Below, piece by piece: positions 45,396-58,086 of a stretch of 64,000 bases of DNA. This DNA is from Heliopora coerulea (Eukaryota > Cnidaria > Anthozoa > Scleralcyonacea > Helioporidae), in contig JASJOG010000017.1 in assembly GCA_030142905.1 (NCBI GenBank), forward strand, positions 310,001 to 374,000, read 5' to 3'. Made by a program: the position numbers and the translations under genes. The number at the start of each line of letters is the position of its first letter. The first letter of the stretch is position 1. Under the pieces are notes generated by a model. It made no database searches. It saw nothing but the letters and a program-made list of their open reading frames with translations, and had not been told where the DNA came from.

Positions 45396-46455
45396 GACTA
45401 AACTTGACCGCCATAAAGCCCCATGTTTGACTTCATTTTTCGACAGGCAGTCAGCCTCACAGTTTTAATAGATTTGAGTCGGTCAAACTGACTTCTATAT
45501 GACGGTGCAGATGACGGAAACTGACATCAAAAACGGCCGTGGTATCCGCCAAATATTTCGCTTAACTTTTCGATTTGCATTCTGCCTTCCAGTAACAGAG
45601 GAGTTCAGTGGTCATACTTTCATTTATACAATCACTGACTCCAAGATTAGCACCAACAGTTTGTGGAAAAAATGGATCAATTTTGACACGACAAACTAGA
45701 CTATCCATGAAATTCAGCTATCAGCGACCGAATAATTCTAAAAATCTTGGTCAACAGTACTATTCTTTTTGATGAAATTAATTCAATTTTAGGTTTCAGT
45801 TCCAAGAAAAGAATTCCCGTGCTTTAAGAACGTACGGGGACTTAATCATAATGTTATCGGACATATTTCGCAACTAGTCAGCCGTTTGTTGTTTGTTGAT
45901 TTGGCCTCAAAATTACTCTGAGAACTTGTATTAGATTTATCTGAATTTATGCAAATGAATTTATGCCTAATTTACCTGAAAAGGTGAAAGAACAACGACA
46001 AGGGCAACCGCCCAGTATGTTTCTGGCTTAAATGTCAAAATTCAAGTTTACTATATAACATCCCGATCGTTCTCGCTGGTTAAAAATCTTGATGAAAAAG
46101 TCCATAATAAAAAGGAGATTTACCACTACATTGAATGCAAACAAACTCACAAATAAATATTATAGATAAATAGGCATAAATTTATTAGCAACGCAAACGA
46201 CAACTGCATTCAGCTCTTGCCATATTGGTCCCACGCACTTTAGTGAGTCCAAAAGCTCAATGTTTTAAGTTAAAAAAAAAACCCGAAATATTGACAAGAA
46301 TAGGAAAAGCAGTAAATACACATCAACAGTAACTCCGAAAAGCGAAACCATATGTTGTTAATTTCTCATTAAAACAAGTTTAACCTTTTCGGAGTTAACG
46401 TTACGTATTTAGCCATAATACTCAGTGGTTTCCATGATTAAACACACTAAAATAG

Positions 46456-47610
46456 CAACAAATCAATATTTTTATTATTAATTCATGTATTACTAAAAGG
46501 TTTCATAGCGTTCACAACAATCTAACTGGCAGTATGAAGAAAAATCAAACTCTAATAAAACAAATGATTTTGTGAATAAGGTGACTCATTTAAAGTTTAA
46601 AGTAAAAGTTTAGGTATCTCTTCTTATGCCGGACGACCCTTATCAGGCATCTTTAACAACCCTTAGTGGAGGTGAATAATTGTTTTAGCATGTACCTCGC
46701 ATAATTGTTTTCTCATAAATATTTCTTTTATTTTTAATTTTCAAAACAATTTTACGTAGCGTCGGCTTGTCGCTCGCTCGTCGTTTGTAAAAAAAAACAC
46801 ATTGAGCACATCATAGGCGCATGCATCGCTAAAAATTAAAAGAGATACATATCTCTGAATACTTTAATATCAAATTTCGTTGCTCTTTCAGTAGAGGCTG
46901 GCAAAGCGGCTTCGCTTATTAAAGACGATTACTTTCTTCCATAACTGCACCAAAATGGTAAGCCATCTTGTTTTGCTCAGAGGTGAATAGTGTAGGACCA
47001 TTGAACTCTAAAAAGACTGGAACGATACCTCATTATACCAGGTCTCACGAATGAACGAAGCCGACACGGGGGCAGCCATGTAGGTCAAAAACATGCGTGG
47101 GGAAAAGTTCTATTGAACCCTTACTTTTCATTGACAGCTAATTCTGACAAATATGCAGTCCTACCGACATTGTCCTCTGTTTACTAAGGATAAAAAAAGA
47201 AAACTGTCAACAAATGCGAAATTTAGGCTAAGTTTTCGCTAGAGGTTGCGTACTTTATCGAGTAGGGACTGGGATGACCTGGAAATTGACCTACATGTCA
47301 GCCTCCATGATGGCTTCAAAATACAGCTTGCAGGTATCGTTCCAGTCTTTTTAGAGTTCAACGTGTAGGACATTCCGAGGCAGAGGAACCAATCAGATTC
47401 CGCCAAGAACACTATTCACCCGCGACGAATATGCTAATAAAGTTTATCACCGTAGATATCACCTCTATTGTTAAAATAGAGTCATGGTGGAACTGAGCAA
47501 GGAAGCACCCTTGACGTATTTGGTTCTCACTTATATTGCAGAAGTAAAGGAGTGAGATTTGGACATAATCGTAAAATCTGACCTATACTGACCTATATAA
47601 CATAACTGGA
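46456..47610. other. Insertion specific to copy B
   Basis: Absent from copy A, where the flanks join at about 5728. Besides the MITE at 46999-47363 nothing was recognised. Confidence 0.65.
46999..47363. mobile_element. hAT-like MITE, family 1 (copy 3)
   Basis: The ends are CATTGAACTCTAAAAAGACT and AGTCTTTTTAGAGTTCAACG. The target duplication TGTAGGAC is perfect (46991-46998 and 47364-47371). The 8-bp target and terminal CA support hAT membership for the family. Length is 365 bp, the same as the copy at 57625. Confidence 0.9.
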
Positions 47611-47979
47611 CTGCGGTGTCTCGTAAGCATTGACGGACAGCGGGTGTCGGAAAAAGAATGGCATCTGGAGAGGTTCTTTCCCTCACAATAGATACCACCG
47701 ACTTCATGGGGAATGGAAATATTATTGTATGATTCCTGGAAAGAAGGCTTTTTTCTAAATATTTGCTTACACTGGGCTACTATTCTAATCGATCGATTTC
47801 TCTCATTTTAAGCTCCATGTTCGGTTTTTTTAAGTAAATACTCACAAAAAGGCTCGTTTCAAAACTACTCGCTTGTGCGCATGCATGAGTCTCGAAATAC
47901 CCTCGCGAGATTTGATTAATGCTGCGTGACTACTCGCAAGAGCGGCAAAGTTTAAAGGGTATTGCCTAGCAAAACAAAC

Positions 47980-48270
47980 ATGGCGGGATTAAAGAGCTCA
48001 GATATGAAAACAACACCAGTTGCTTTATCGCTAGCGGCTAGAAACAGTAGAGGACGATTTACAAATTCGAAAAGTTTGGAGAAAAGAAAGGAGAAGTTGG
48101 AGGCAATAGATGAAAACAAAACAAAACTCAGCGCAAAGCAGTGGGGTGACCAGGAATTTGAAAGTAGGGGGAGGGGCTGGGGAGATTTTAGACAAATGTA
48201 CCGACAAGATGATAGCATTGTACTAACAAATATTAAGGAAAAATCAAAGTTAACTAAACTGAGAGTATGA
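47980..48270 (+). CDS. Hypothetical ORF, transposase N-terminus-like
   Basis: It starts at ATG in AAACATGGCGGG and runs 96 codons to TGA. The product is basic (SLAARNSRGRFTNSKSLEKR then KEKLEAIDENKTK). RGRF...KRR-type starts are common in Mutator-like transposase proteins of cnidarians, but no catalytic domain follows in this region. Treat as a possible first exon or broken transposase; low certainty. Confidence 0.3.
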   Translation: MAGLKSSDMKTTPVALSLAARNSRGRFTNSKSLEKRKEKLEAIDENKTKLSAKQWGDQEFESRGRGWGDFRQMYRQDDSIVLTNIKEKSKLTKLRV

Positions 48271-51200
48271 AAAACTTGAAATTCGATTAAGGAATAAATA
48301 ATTTCTGTTGTGCTAGCTCTGGCTCCCATAATAGTATTAAATTTGGAAAATGCTTCGCAAAAGTGCGTACATCACGTGAGCTATGATATATACCAACGTA
48401 TCTTCTTTTTCGACCGTCACCGCTACCACAATCACTTTGTCAAGAGGGTTGACTGGATCTATCATTTTCGTCGATTAAAAAAACAAAAACAAAACAGAAT
48501 TCCTTACGAACATTTTTGTATTGAACGTCTTTCCTGTACTTAACTTTTGCCGGAGCTTATTTAACAATTTTTTTAATTTGATAATTTAAACACAAACGGA
48601 ATCCACGACAGACAGGCTTAATGTACCGACAAATGTGCTGGATGTACCAACAGACCTTGTCAAGACGAAAAGTGGGAGCAACTGCCCCCCGCTCCCTTTG
48701 GCTACGTTAATGCTAAAAATCACGTCAGTTTCGATTCAAGTTTCGGAGATTTATACTTAGAACACAAACTCTCCATTGTTAGAATACGATTCGATTCCAG
48801 AGACTTGCATGGTTTTCCACCTAAAAGTCTCCGAAACTTTGATGATACTTCGCATATTTTGGGGCGAAGGCGTAATCAGAAAATGATAGAAAAATGTGAT
48901 AGAAAAATCTCGAGGATCTCGCAATATACCACTGTCCTTAATTAACATTATAGGTTACCATGACAAAGACTACTATAATTTAAGTTGGACAAATTGAATA
49001 ATACATCGGGGTACAGCGATTAGGTGGTAACATGTTCGGTCTTTTCCATACGATTGTCTAAAAATCGATCATATAGATTAAGCATGTTAAACTGGGCAAG
49101 AGGTCTTTTGCCTTATATGCAGTACCGCCGAGAGGGTGGGGTAGGGGGAAAATCGAAGCTCGGAAATTACTGATGCATTTTTCTTCTGGCATTCCAATAG
49201 ATTTTCATTCACTTACTAGGCAACTCATGCTGATTACTTTGTTTCTTTGGCTACACGAATTGATCTCTTGTACTTTATTTTTTACCTTGTTTATGGCTGA
49301 TTTTTGTTTTGGGCTTGTTATTCCTTTATTTTGGTCGAATGGAGGACTGAATGATTCAAGAAATAAACGAAAAGCTTTTTCGATTAACAGTACCGACGGT
49401 ATACAATCTTGATATGCATTATAGATAACAGCTTTTTCCTGAAGGTGGCTTTATTTACTTTGCGAAATTCTGTCAGGTTTGAACAGTACTCGTTGTGTCT
49501 CGGGTTTTAATATAAAATCTAATCAACGAATTGGTATACTGGCCGATAAAAACTGCATGAATCTGTGACATCTTCGTCTCTTGTATCCTTATACTTAATA
49601 CATTTAAGTATTTGTGTATAGTCTGATTATTTCTCAGTAATGAATGTTTCATTGATTTCTTCGAGATCTTTCGAAAACAAAATTCGTTTCAGTGAAGAAT
49701 GAGTTAAAATTAGCCAATAAAGATTCACAATCCTCCCTTTTTTTCTTGTTAAAAAGCGAAATAACTTGACGGTACTTTCAAATTGATTTTCTCGGGGCAT
49801 AGTAGTTGTGCAGAAGAACCGTTCATATTCCAGCCATCGCAAAGGATTCGAAATTCTCTCGTAGACCATTTTCATTATCCGCATATAATAACCCTTACAA
49901 AGTACTGCTGGTTTAAATTTTAGATGTATTACCTGTTTCAATACAAGGAAGGATTTCCTGGGTAACCAATCAACAAAAAGACTTTTCCAAGGTTCCTTGC
50001 AGATTCTTGCTTGGGCTGATCGAAACTTCAATTTGACGTTTGAGCGCTCCTATAAGACTGGAGTTCGGAGTTACAACTCAAACATGAACGGGTGTGTCTA
50101 AGAATAGTACTGACGCAATTGTGTTCCAGCTAAACTCCGAGATAAAAAACTTTTCTTAATGTTAGCAATACTTGAGGAAAAACGTCCCGACTTTATCCTT
50201 TGATCAATCAGGTGCTGACCAATTGCTCGGAAAAACTGTCTCTTCGGAATATTTATTGTAAGTATAACAATTACCTTTATTCTCGCTTTTCGCTTCTGAG
50301 CACAGATGATTTTCAAACCAACGAATGTCCTCCAAATCTAAAGCTACTTAAGCTGAACTTGCAGATATGCATAAAGTTTTGAAAACAATATGAACTGCGT
50401 GAATACTGGTTACGTACTGAGGTTTCAAGGGCGGAACCAGATATTTAAAAGGAAATTGTCGCCAAACAATAGCCTTATTACGCCTGCTGGGTGCAACTAC
50501 CATAATACTTTGCAGTATTGTCTTCTTCACGTAAATGTTTAATTCCTAAGGAAAACGAGAAGAAAATCACTGCGACTGACATCGCGAATATGATTTCATT
50601 AGGCATTTTTATGGTTCTATCGAGAAGTAATACGTAGAAAACCTGTCATTACCGACTCAACAATCAGAACACAATCTTGAGAGCCTCTCTATGACTCCAC
50701 AGTTTGAATAAAGAAACGCACCCCTACTGAAAATTAATTAGCATTCTCTAGAAACTACCCATATATGTGCTTGCTTTAGAGTAAGCTGTTTAAGCCACGG
50801 AAAACCCTTAAAAACTTTTCTCGAAATGAAACGAAGCCTTTCTTGAAACTAACCCTGTCTCGAAATACATTTTGAATGCGCCTGAGCTTTAATTTAAAGA
50901 TTGAAAGGAATGTGAACATTTTGCAATATTTCATCCAGTTAACCCTTTTGTGGGTGTTTTTTTCCCAATGTTGTTTGTTCTCTTTATGTTCTCTGATTTG
51001 GTCTTTTGTTCCAGGTATCCAATGCATCAGACAATATGCGTTGAAAGATTAACTATCAGTCATTAACCGCATGTATAGTTCTTTCCGATGATCAGGCTTG
51101 TCGATGCGTCGGTAGACTTCGTGCCTTCCAAGTCAAGATGGAAATACAGGCACAATAGGTCATTGAAGATGGGTGAGTGACCCATACCACGTAAACTTTA

Positions 51201-51574
51201 ATTGTTTATTGTTGCCGTTTCCATCACTTAACTGAAGCCTTCATCACACCAAGATTCCAAAAGCTTTTTGGTTTACATCGCAGGAACTAAGTAGCTGACC
51301 ACTAATAAATATTAAATAATGAAGTTGTTTTATGAATAAACAATTCAATTATCGGCTACCTAAGTGGAAGTTCGCAAATCGCATACCTGATGGACTTATC
51401 ACAGCTTTTTCATTTTCCCAAACAACAGGTTCCCTATGGTTAAGAAATGATCGGCATCGCTTTCTAATCGAAAAGTGCTGTGTTTGTTTGCGAATGTTTA
51501 TAGTTCTGGCGAGATAACGAAGAGTTGTGAGATAATTTTGTAGTATCAACATAACTTGTCATTTGGTGCTACAT
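48271..51574. other. No recognised gene or repeat
   Basis: About 3.3 kb. A 134-codon open frame on the minus strand (49627-50031) has no recognised domain and no exon-like borders that could be supported. Confidence 0.4.
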
Positions 51575-51924
51575 CAGGGGTTCTCAAATATTTCTTTCGG
51601 GAACCAAACAAAATTGATAAGTGAGTTATGAAAGCCAGAGTCGTTCCCCAACCATGATGGGAAGTCAGGTGAGAACATTTTTAAAATGTGGTACATCTAT
51701 GTGCTCGAAAATAGCACTCTCAGAAAGCCATAACAGAGATTTATACATTATAGTTACTATAATGTATAAAGCTCTGCTATAAATCTCTACTGATGAACTT
51801 CACGCAGTCAGAAAGACATAAACAAATACGTCATAGTCATCACGTGCGCGGCGACTAAAATCGTTCGCCGGCAATTCGCAGGCCAGATCAAAATCGCCCG
51901 CGGTCTGCCATTTGAGGACCCCTG
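51575..51924. mobile_element. hAT-like MITE, family 2
   Basis: The ends CAGGGGTTCTCAAATAT and the complement of TTTGAGGACCCCTG match for 15 bp with one difference. Flanking 8-mers TGCTACAT (51567-51574) and TGCTATAT (51925-51932) agree at 7/8. The middle contains a palindrome (AGAGATTTATACATTATAGT and complement, 51738-51782). Confidence 0.85.
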
Positions 51925-53260
51925 TGCTATATCAATCCAAGATGATTCCCGTTTCTTATTGCTAGCTACAAGGCTGTTGTCTTTAGCATGTCCTTTTGTG
52001 AAAGGCCATGGCTCACGCAATTCAACGGGCCTTTTCAATTCTTACAACTGGAGAAAACCATCACACAAACCACAGTTGTTTCCTTGAAGTATTGAATTGC
52101 TCTAATTCGAACTACGAAGTCTGAGTTACGAACATTCCCGGACCACATCAGTTTGGCCACCACAAGAGCACTGACAGTAATGACGCAAAGTGTGATTTAA
52201 ATACCAAAGTATTTATCGAGTTTCTTAAATTTAACATGTCTGGTTTGGAGACATGCCAACTTAAAGTTGGTGTGGTTCTTGCCGAGCTTAACAAACAGGA
52301 CTTTGAGGAACGAGGTGGTAGGTGTCACATTAAAAACACCCAATCAATCATGATTGTCGTAACGACAGGTGGCAAAAGTGGAATTGTTTATATCGAGCAA
52401 GGCCTTGCTTTATCCGCAGGAATCTCTCGTAAGGGAGGAATCTTTCGCTTTCATTTTCCTTAGGAAAATGAAAGGAAAAAAATTGAAGGAAAAAATTTAA
52501 TTCGCATGATATTCAAAACGCTGGCTATTCACCTTATTTCAAACCCGGCCGTTCTCTTCTTTTAGAAAGTCACGAGTCTTTGCGATGAATACCAACTATT
52601 CATCACAGCTGAGGCAGTTAAAATTGACGATGCAGATATTTGTGGCAGAAAACCATTCTCTTATTGCTAGACAATTGATAAATTCACCTAGTTAATACGG
52701 CCACTTAAACCAAATGCGTATTCCGAAGGTCAGATTAGTGATAAACGAAAACAAATCTTGAGAAACAATAACAATTTTCTTTTTTAGTTGAAAAAGTCTA
52801 TGACATGTCATATCGTTAACTTTTAAAAATAGTCAATAATATAATACCTACCCCTATTAAATGACAAAGGAAAATAAAACTTTACAAACCGTAATATTCG
52901 TTAAATTGCCAGATGAATAAATTATTGTACTTGTACAGAACAAGTCAATCGTGAGTCACAGATTTTTTTCAAAATCCTATTTAAAGTTAATTTATTAGTG
53001 AAAATAACACGTAAAATTGGAGACTTTTAGGCCTTTGTTGTGAAAAGGACAGTATGCATAGCAGATTGTTCCCGTTTATAAAGTTCAGTTATGTTTATCT
53101 TATTGAGTAAACACTTTTCAATTAAATTATATCTGCATTTCGGATGCTTAAGAACAGTTGTTTAACAGTACAATTGTGATAAAACTGTCGTGATGTCACT
53201 TCAAAGAGACCGGCCACGAAATTTGACCCTAACCCACTTTACCATTGTATCTTCATTTAA
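51925..53260. other. No recognised gene
   Basis: A 75-codon frame at 52236-52463 starts with ATG but shows no domain. A short perfect hairpin (TTTCATTTTCC and complement, 52450-52471) overlaps its end. Confidence 0.4.
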
Positions 53261-54888
53261 AGGGGCACTCTACCTTATATGAAAGATCTATCTTACTTTA
53301 AATCGGAATGGGTATCATTTTGTTTTTAATTCTTTTGGCTTTCACGAAATTGGTCTTTGTAATAATTTTTGCAAATTGAATGGTGCCATATTTACCAAGA
53401 TTGCGGGTGAATGCGCTCGCTACCATAAGTAGTTGACGTCAATGAGTGATAGAAACAAACTCTCGACATCGTGGTCTCATTGCGTAGTCTTCACTCAGCG
53501 ACATTGGGAAAAAGCTTTATTGTATATTTTTATGGTGCCTTGCTGTACAAATAATTCTAGAAATACACACAACAACTCTGGTAAGCCAACAGTTTATCTC
53601 TTTTTATTAATATTTTATACTGATTATCCTTTCCTTTCCATCTGTGTAACATCGACTGCCAACCCCAAATCCTTGCTGAAGAGGGCGCCAAAGAAGGCCG
53701 AAACGTACGTCCAGGGTTGTGTCCCAAGATATTTATGCACGAGAGAGTATGTCGCAACTTTTATTATTTTTTTCTGTATTTATACATATTCCTCTTTTGA
53801 ACTCTACACAGCATGGCCAAATGCGTAGCCATCTAACTCTCGGTAAAACCCCAGTCCAAGAGGTAGGTTTGGAATACCAATGTGTACTCCACGATTTACT
53901 CTGAAGCCTTAAATTCATACTCGTTCACTCAATTTTACAAAATGATTAACCTAAACTGAAAAGTACAACGGGCAGACAATAAATACAATTAATCGCATTG
54001 AGCCATTCACATTCTCAAGGGCTAGACATCACTTTAGAGGTCCCTATGTTACACCAGTTCCGACGTTGTATCAAGTGTTTCCAGTTTGGAATCAAGAAAA
54101 CTATATTGGTAACTCGTAAGCAACCAAATATTCATTATTCTTCTGAGCAATTTAAAAAAACTTATCAAGTTTAATATAAAAACAGTTAAAAAAATAACAG
54201 CCATCGTTTCGCACGAAATAGTTCTGGTTAAATGACTTCCGATGACTTCAGTCTGGAGTTTTCGGAAAAACACCAAAAAATTCAGTGGTTCAGAAGCTGC
54301 AAAAACCTAAAGAAAAATTAAATCTATCCTCGTCAAATAAAGAATCTATTACAGCCAGAAAACTCTTCATTAAACTGAATTTCAAGGCAGGAACTCTCAG
54401 TTGCTGAAACACTTGCGGTCATATGACGTCATTTAGCAAGTCCTAAACCAAACCGCAAATTTTAAACTTGCCATTAGAAGCTACCCAAACGACTTTGGCT
54501 CATCAAGAAACAGAGCCACACAACGAGCCATGGGTGACGGAACAACCTTCATTTTCTGTACTTTCGTTGGAACCAGACATTTTTAGTAGTTGCTTCTGTG
54601 TATGAGATTGACCACAACTGAGGCCAGGGATACTAGAGTTATTACTAAGGCGAATTTGTGAGTTTGTCCCAACCACTCTATGATGTCAAAATATTAATAG
54701 TAGTAACTGCATTCTCTGGCATTCTTAACAAATATCAGGCATCGTTCAATTGACAAAAACTACTAAAAACACAGAAAAAATAATTTCTTGAAAACCAAAA
54801 GAATTGAACAGATAACAATACCCATCCCGAGTTGAGATATGTCTTTCATATCAGAAACAGCTGTTTTGGGGGTTGGGTGTCCCTGTAA
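53261..54888. mobile_element. Unknown 1.63-kb element with about 170-bp terminal inverted repeats
   Basis: The left arm (GGGGCACTC, ATATGAAAGA, CGGAATGGGTAT, AATTCTTTTGGCTTTCA) is answered in the same order by the complement of the right arm (GGGACACCC, ATATGAAAGA, CGGGATGGGTAT, AATTCTTTTGGTTTTCA). The arms are clearly diverged. No target duplication could be fixed. The frame starting MVPCCTNNSRNTHNNSG at 53532, followed by a GTAAG-like donor, resembles the start of a THAP zinc finger, as found in P-element-like transposases. Low certainty for the class. Confidence 0.5.
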
Positions 54889-55440
54889 AGATAACATGCC
54901 TTGGACTATACCAAGGACGCGCACTATCATCAATAACAAAACGGACGTTTTCTACTCCATAGTTCATTGTATTATTAATCAGTGTATAGATGTAGCGTAT
55001 TTGGTGCAGTTACATTCACGAAGTCCTAGTTTGCAAGGAATTACGTAATTAAGGAGGGGGGGGACGTTTTGGTTGAGTGGTTGATTGGGGCGTAGTCTGT
55101 TAATTAAGTATAAAAGAACGCGATAGTCAAGCAGAGATATAAATAAACGCATGAATGTAAGTAGGTATGGATGCCTTTGCCCTAGATTGACAATAACATA
55201 CTTGGTTTGCACCTGTTAACAGGCAAAACCATCAGTTTGCGCCACTCAAGATGCACTTCTATTGGTCTGGACCCGTCAGGTAAAACTGACAGTCTCAATG
55301 CAAGCAAGTTGTAGAGCTTTCCTTACGGTAGCATCCCGTTGACTCAAGTGCTGTAGATCAGCAACGCATTAGAGCAGGCACAATATCAAGCAATCCAATC
55401 ATAGTGTCGGCAATGTTTTTAACGTTATTTTAAATAAAAA
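54889..55440. other. No recognised feature
   Basis: No domain, RNA gene or repeat recognised. Confidence 0.45.
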
Positions 55441-55940
55441 ATTCCGTTTATCTCCACATTAAAACAAAAAAACTCTCCGCAAGCCAAGGTTACTCTGAAA
55501 TCAATTAATTATTATTCAATCAAAAAAATATTTACACCGCATTATGTGGAAAGACCTTCCATCAACATTTTTTCGAGCTCTCCCTCTCATTTTTAGCCAT
55601 CATAAACTCGAATATTTCATTTTCGCGAGTTCTTTAATTAACCTTACATTTTAAGCGCCAATCCCGAAACCTAAAATACCATTTGATGGAACGAAAATTT
55701 AATTTTTCATCCATAGAGTGTATTTTTATTTTTTTATTATTTTATTTTATCATTCCTCCATTCCCAATTTATTCCAAGGGTCGCAGCAAGGTAACTATCT
55801 ATGCATCTAGCATACTTAGATCTTTGAATATTTTACGTAAGTTTAAAAGTTCAGCTCAATGAGAAATATGTTCGAAAAAGATTTCGTGGTAACATTATTG
55901 CATCAAAACAACGCCAAAAACCCAGCCGCACTAACCATCG

Positions 55941-55995
55941 CCACGCCTCGTTGCCACTGTTGAAAACGAGTTAATCTCATAATCTTAGCGAGATA
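55941..55995 (+). pseudogene. tRNA-Met pseudogene
   Basis: CACGCCTCGTTGCCACTGTT through TTAATCTCATAATCTTAG keeps the anticodon loop CTCATAA but has lost the D-arm pairing and the T-arm. Confidence 0.55.
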
Positions 55996-56184
55996 TTTCT
56001 TTCATTTTCATTGATTTCTTCTCATCGAACTTGAATCCGCCGTTCTCATCAACGAAAGTTTCCGTGGAACGATGTTCCTTTTTGAATATTTTATGTTGGT
56101 TTAATAATTGAGATCAGTGAGAAATACATGGGAAAAACATTTGGTGGTAACTATGTTGAATCAAAACAACCCCAAAAACCAATG

Positions 56185-56248
56185 TCGCTAAGCTCGTTAG
56201 CTTTATAATCTAAACGTACTGGGTTCGATCCTCAGACTGGGCATAACA
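56185..56248 (+). pseudogene. tRNA-Met pseudogene
   Basis: Only the 3' part is kept: TTATAATCTAAACGTACTGG then GTTCGATCCTCAGACTGGGC. The anticodon loop reads TTTATAA instead of CTCATAA, and the 5' acceptor strand is missing. Confidence 0.65.
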
Positions 56249-56458
56249 GAATCGTATTTTAGTTGTCAAATAGCTGGCAATTTCATACCCACTTTTCTTC
56301 CAATGTGTCTCACCGAAAAAAAATAATGTTCCGATATCAAAGGCGTAAAAAATAATGGACCAGGCGAGAAAAGTTGAAGCTTAGATCACGGTAGCTTAAC
56401 TGTTTTGCATCCACAAATCTTTTGACGTGTAAAATAGTCCTCTGTTAAAAAGACGAGC

Positions 56459-56531
56459 GCCCGGCTAGCTCAGTCGGTAGAGCATGAGACTCTTAATCTC
56501 AGGGTCGTGGGTTCGAGCCCCACGTTGGGCG
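56459..56531 (+). tRNA. tRNA-Lys (CTT)
   Basis: A complete 73-nt cloverleaf. Acceptor GCCCGGC pairs with GTTGGGC, the D-arm holds AGCTCAGTCGGTAGAGC, the anticodon arm TGAGA-CTCTTAA-TCTCA reads CTT, and the T-arm CGTGG-GTTCGAG-CCCACG is intact. Box A (TAGCTCAGTCGG) and box B (GGTTCGAGCCC) are present for Pol III. Confidence 0.95.
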
Positions 56532-57194
56532 TAAACCATTATTCGGGATTTCGATTCGAACAGTTAACACCGAGATGCGCGCGAGCGTTTTCTTGGGTGA
56601 TATGAATCGTCAAGAGGAGTCCATTTTTCTACCGAGGTCTTAAAGGAAGAGATCCGCTTCTTTTCACGTTAAAACAGATAAACATCCCTGCGATGGCGAA
56701 GGTTAATTTGAAATCTCTTAATTATTCTTTACTGTATTTGAAAAAATGATTAACATCGCTCTACGCGGAAAGACGATTTCTCCATATTTTCTTTTCTATC
56801 TTCTCTTTTGTTTTTCATGACTTTTTATTCCTGTTCCGGTTGTAGTCAACTTGAACCGAAATGTTACATTTTCACGACATTTTTATAAGCTTTTAAATTT
56901 ACTTCTTTCGTTCTGCGCGAATTTTTAAAGAGACCAATCGCATTGACGGGATAGAAAGTTAAATTTCACCGATAGCAAAATGTTATTTATCGTTTTCAAT
57001 GATTTCTTCTCTTCGTACTTGAATCCGCGGTTCTCATCCGCGAAAGTTGCCGTCGAACGATGTTCCTTCTTCTTTGAATATTTTACGTTTTTATGATAGT
57101 TGAGATCAGTGAGAAATATGTTGGTAAAAACATTTGGTGGTAACATTGTTCAATCAAAATAACCCTAACATTCACGTGCATTAGGCATCTGCAC

Positions 57195-57267
57195 GCCCCG
57201 TTGGCGCAGTTGGCAGCGCGTTAGTCTCATAATCTAAAGGTCCTGAGTTCGATCCTCAGACTGGGCA
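57195..57267 (+). tRNA. tRNA-Met (CAT), elongator type
   Basis: The cloverleaf has acceptor GCCCCGT/ACTGGGC with one C-T mismatch at the fifth pair, D-arm GCGC...GCGC, anticodon loop CTCATAA and T-arm CTGAG-TTCGATC-CTCAG. No intron. An identical sequence is at 61959. The mismatch may lower function. Confidence 0.88.
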
Positions 57268-57550
57268 TAACAAGGTCATATTTTAGTTTTCAAATAGCTG
57301 GTAATTTCAAGCCCACTTTTCTTCCGATGTGTCTCACCGAAAAAAGTGCTATTACGGTTTTGAACGCGTAAAAAATAATGGACGTGACGAGAAAAGTTGC
57401 TGCATAGATCGCGGTAGCTTAACTGTTTTACATCCACAAATCTTCTTTTGACGTGTAAAATAGTCCTCTGTTAAAAAGAAAAAATCTATAAAACACCTAT
57501 GTGTAGAAGAAAAAGTTGAAATGGTCTTTAAAATACACGCCTCCTCGAAT

Positions 57551-57610
57551 GCCCGGGTAGCTCAGGCGGTAGCGCATACTGATCTGAAAAATAGGACTGG
57601 ATCGAGCAAC
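57551..57610 (+). pseudogene. tRNA-Lys remnant
   Basis: GCCCGGGTAGCTCAGGCGGT and AGCGCATACTGATCTGAAAA keep the 5' half of a tRNA; the 3' half is not recognisable. The hAT-like MITE begins just downstream. Confidence 0.6.
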
Positions 57611-57624
57611 CCAGGGGTTGGAAT

Positions 57625-57989
57625 CATTGACCTCTAAAAAGACTGGAACGATACCTGGAACTTTATTTTGAAGCAATCATGGAGGCCGTCATGTAGGTCA
57701 ATTTGCAGGTTATCCCAGTCCCCTACGCAATAAAACACGCAACCTGTTGCGAAAAACATCGCCCAAATTTCGAATTTTTTAACAGTTTTCTTTTTTATCC
57801 AAAGTAAGTACAGGAAAATGTCGGTAGGACTGTATATTTGTCAGAATTCACTGTCAATGAAAAGTAAAGGTTGAATACAACTTTTGCCCACATGTGTTTT
57901 TGACCTACATAGCTGCCCCCATGTCGGCTTCATTCAATCGTGAAGCCTGGCACTACGAGGTATTGTTCCAGTCTTTTTAGAGTTCAATG
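57625..57989. mobile_element. hAT-like MITE, family 1 (copy 4), in the tRNA array
   Basis: The ends are CATTGACCTCTAAAAAGACT and AGTCTTTTTAGAGTTCAATG. Flanking GTTGGAAT (57617-57624) and GTTGGAGT (57990-57997) agree at 7/8. The interior matches copies 1 and 3, including TTTTGAAGC and TTGCAGGTTATCCCAGTCC. Confidence 0.9.
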
Positions 57990-58086
57990 GTTGGAGTGCG
58001 GGAGAAAACGAAGCCCGCGAAATTCAATCTGCGCCATATTGGAGTGACCACTTTCTCGGTAACGTTGCTGTATGGCCATTATGAAA

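Larger units (their letters stand above)
43944..47866. repeat. Duplicated block, copy B
   Basis: Same orientation as 1-6118. It covers PAFAH1B intron 1 (part), exon 1 and 5' flank. Copy B reads through where copy A has its LINE/Tc1 insertion (about 45664-45678). It has its own 1.15-kb insertion (about 46456-47610) that includes a hAT-like MITE. Confidence 0.9.
55441..57600. repeat. tRNA-Met/tRNA-Lys repeat units, left part of the array
   Basis: The same unit recurs at least three times here and once at about 61190-62447. It consists of a long AT-rich spacer with GTGAGAAATATGTTGGTAAA and TTTGGTGGTAACATTGTT, a tRNA-Met, a further spacer (TCAAATAGCTGG, TCTTCC, GTGTCTCACCGAAA) and a tRNA-Lys. 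Some units keep intact tRNAs and others only remnants. Confidence 0.8.

Noticed and set aside
49627..50031. A 134-codon minus-strand open frame
   Set aside because: No recognisable domain, no exon-like borders that could be supported, and composition like the surroundings.
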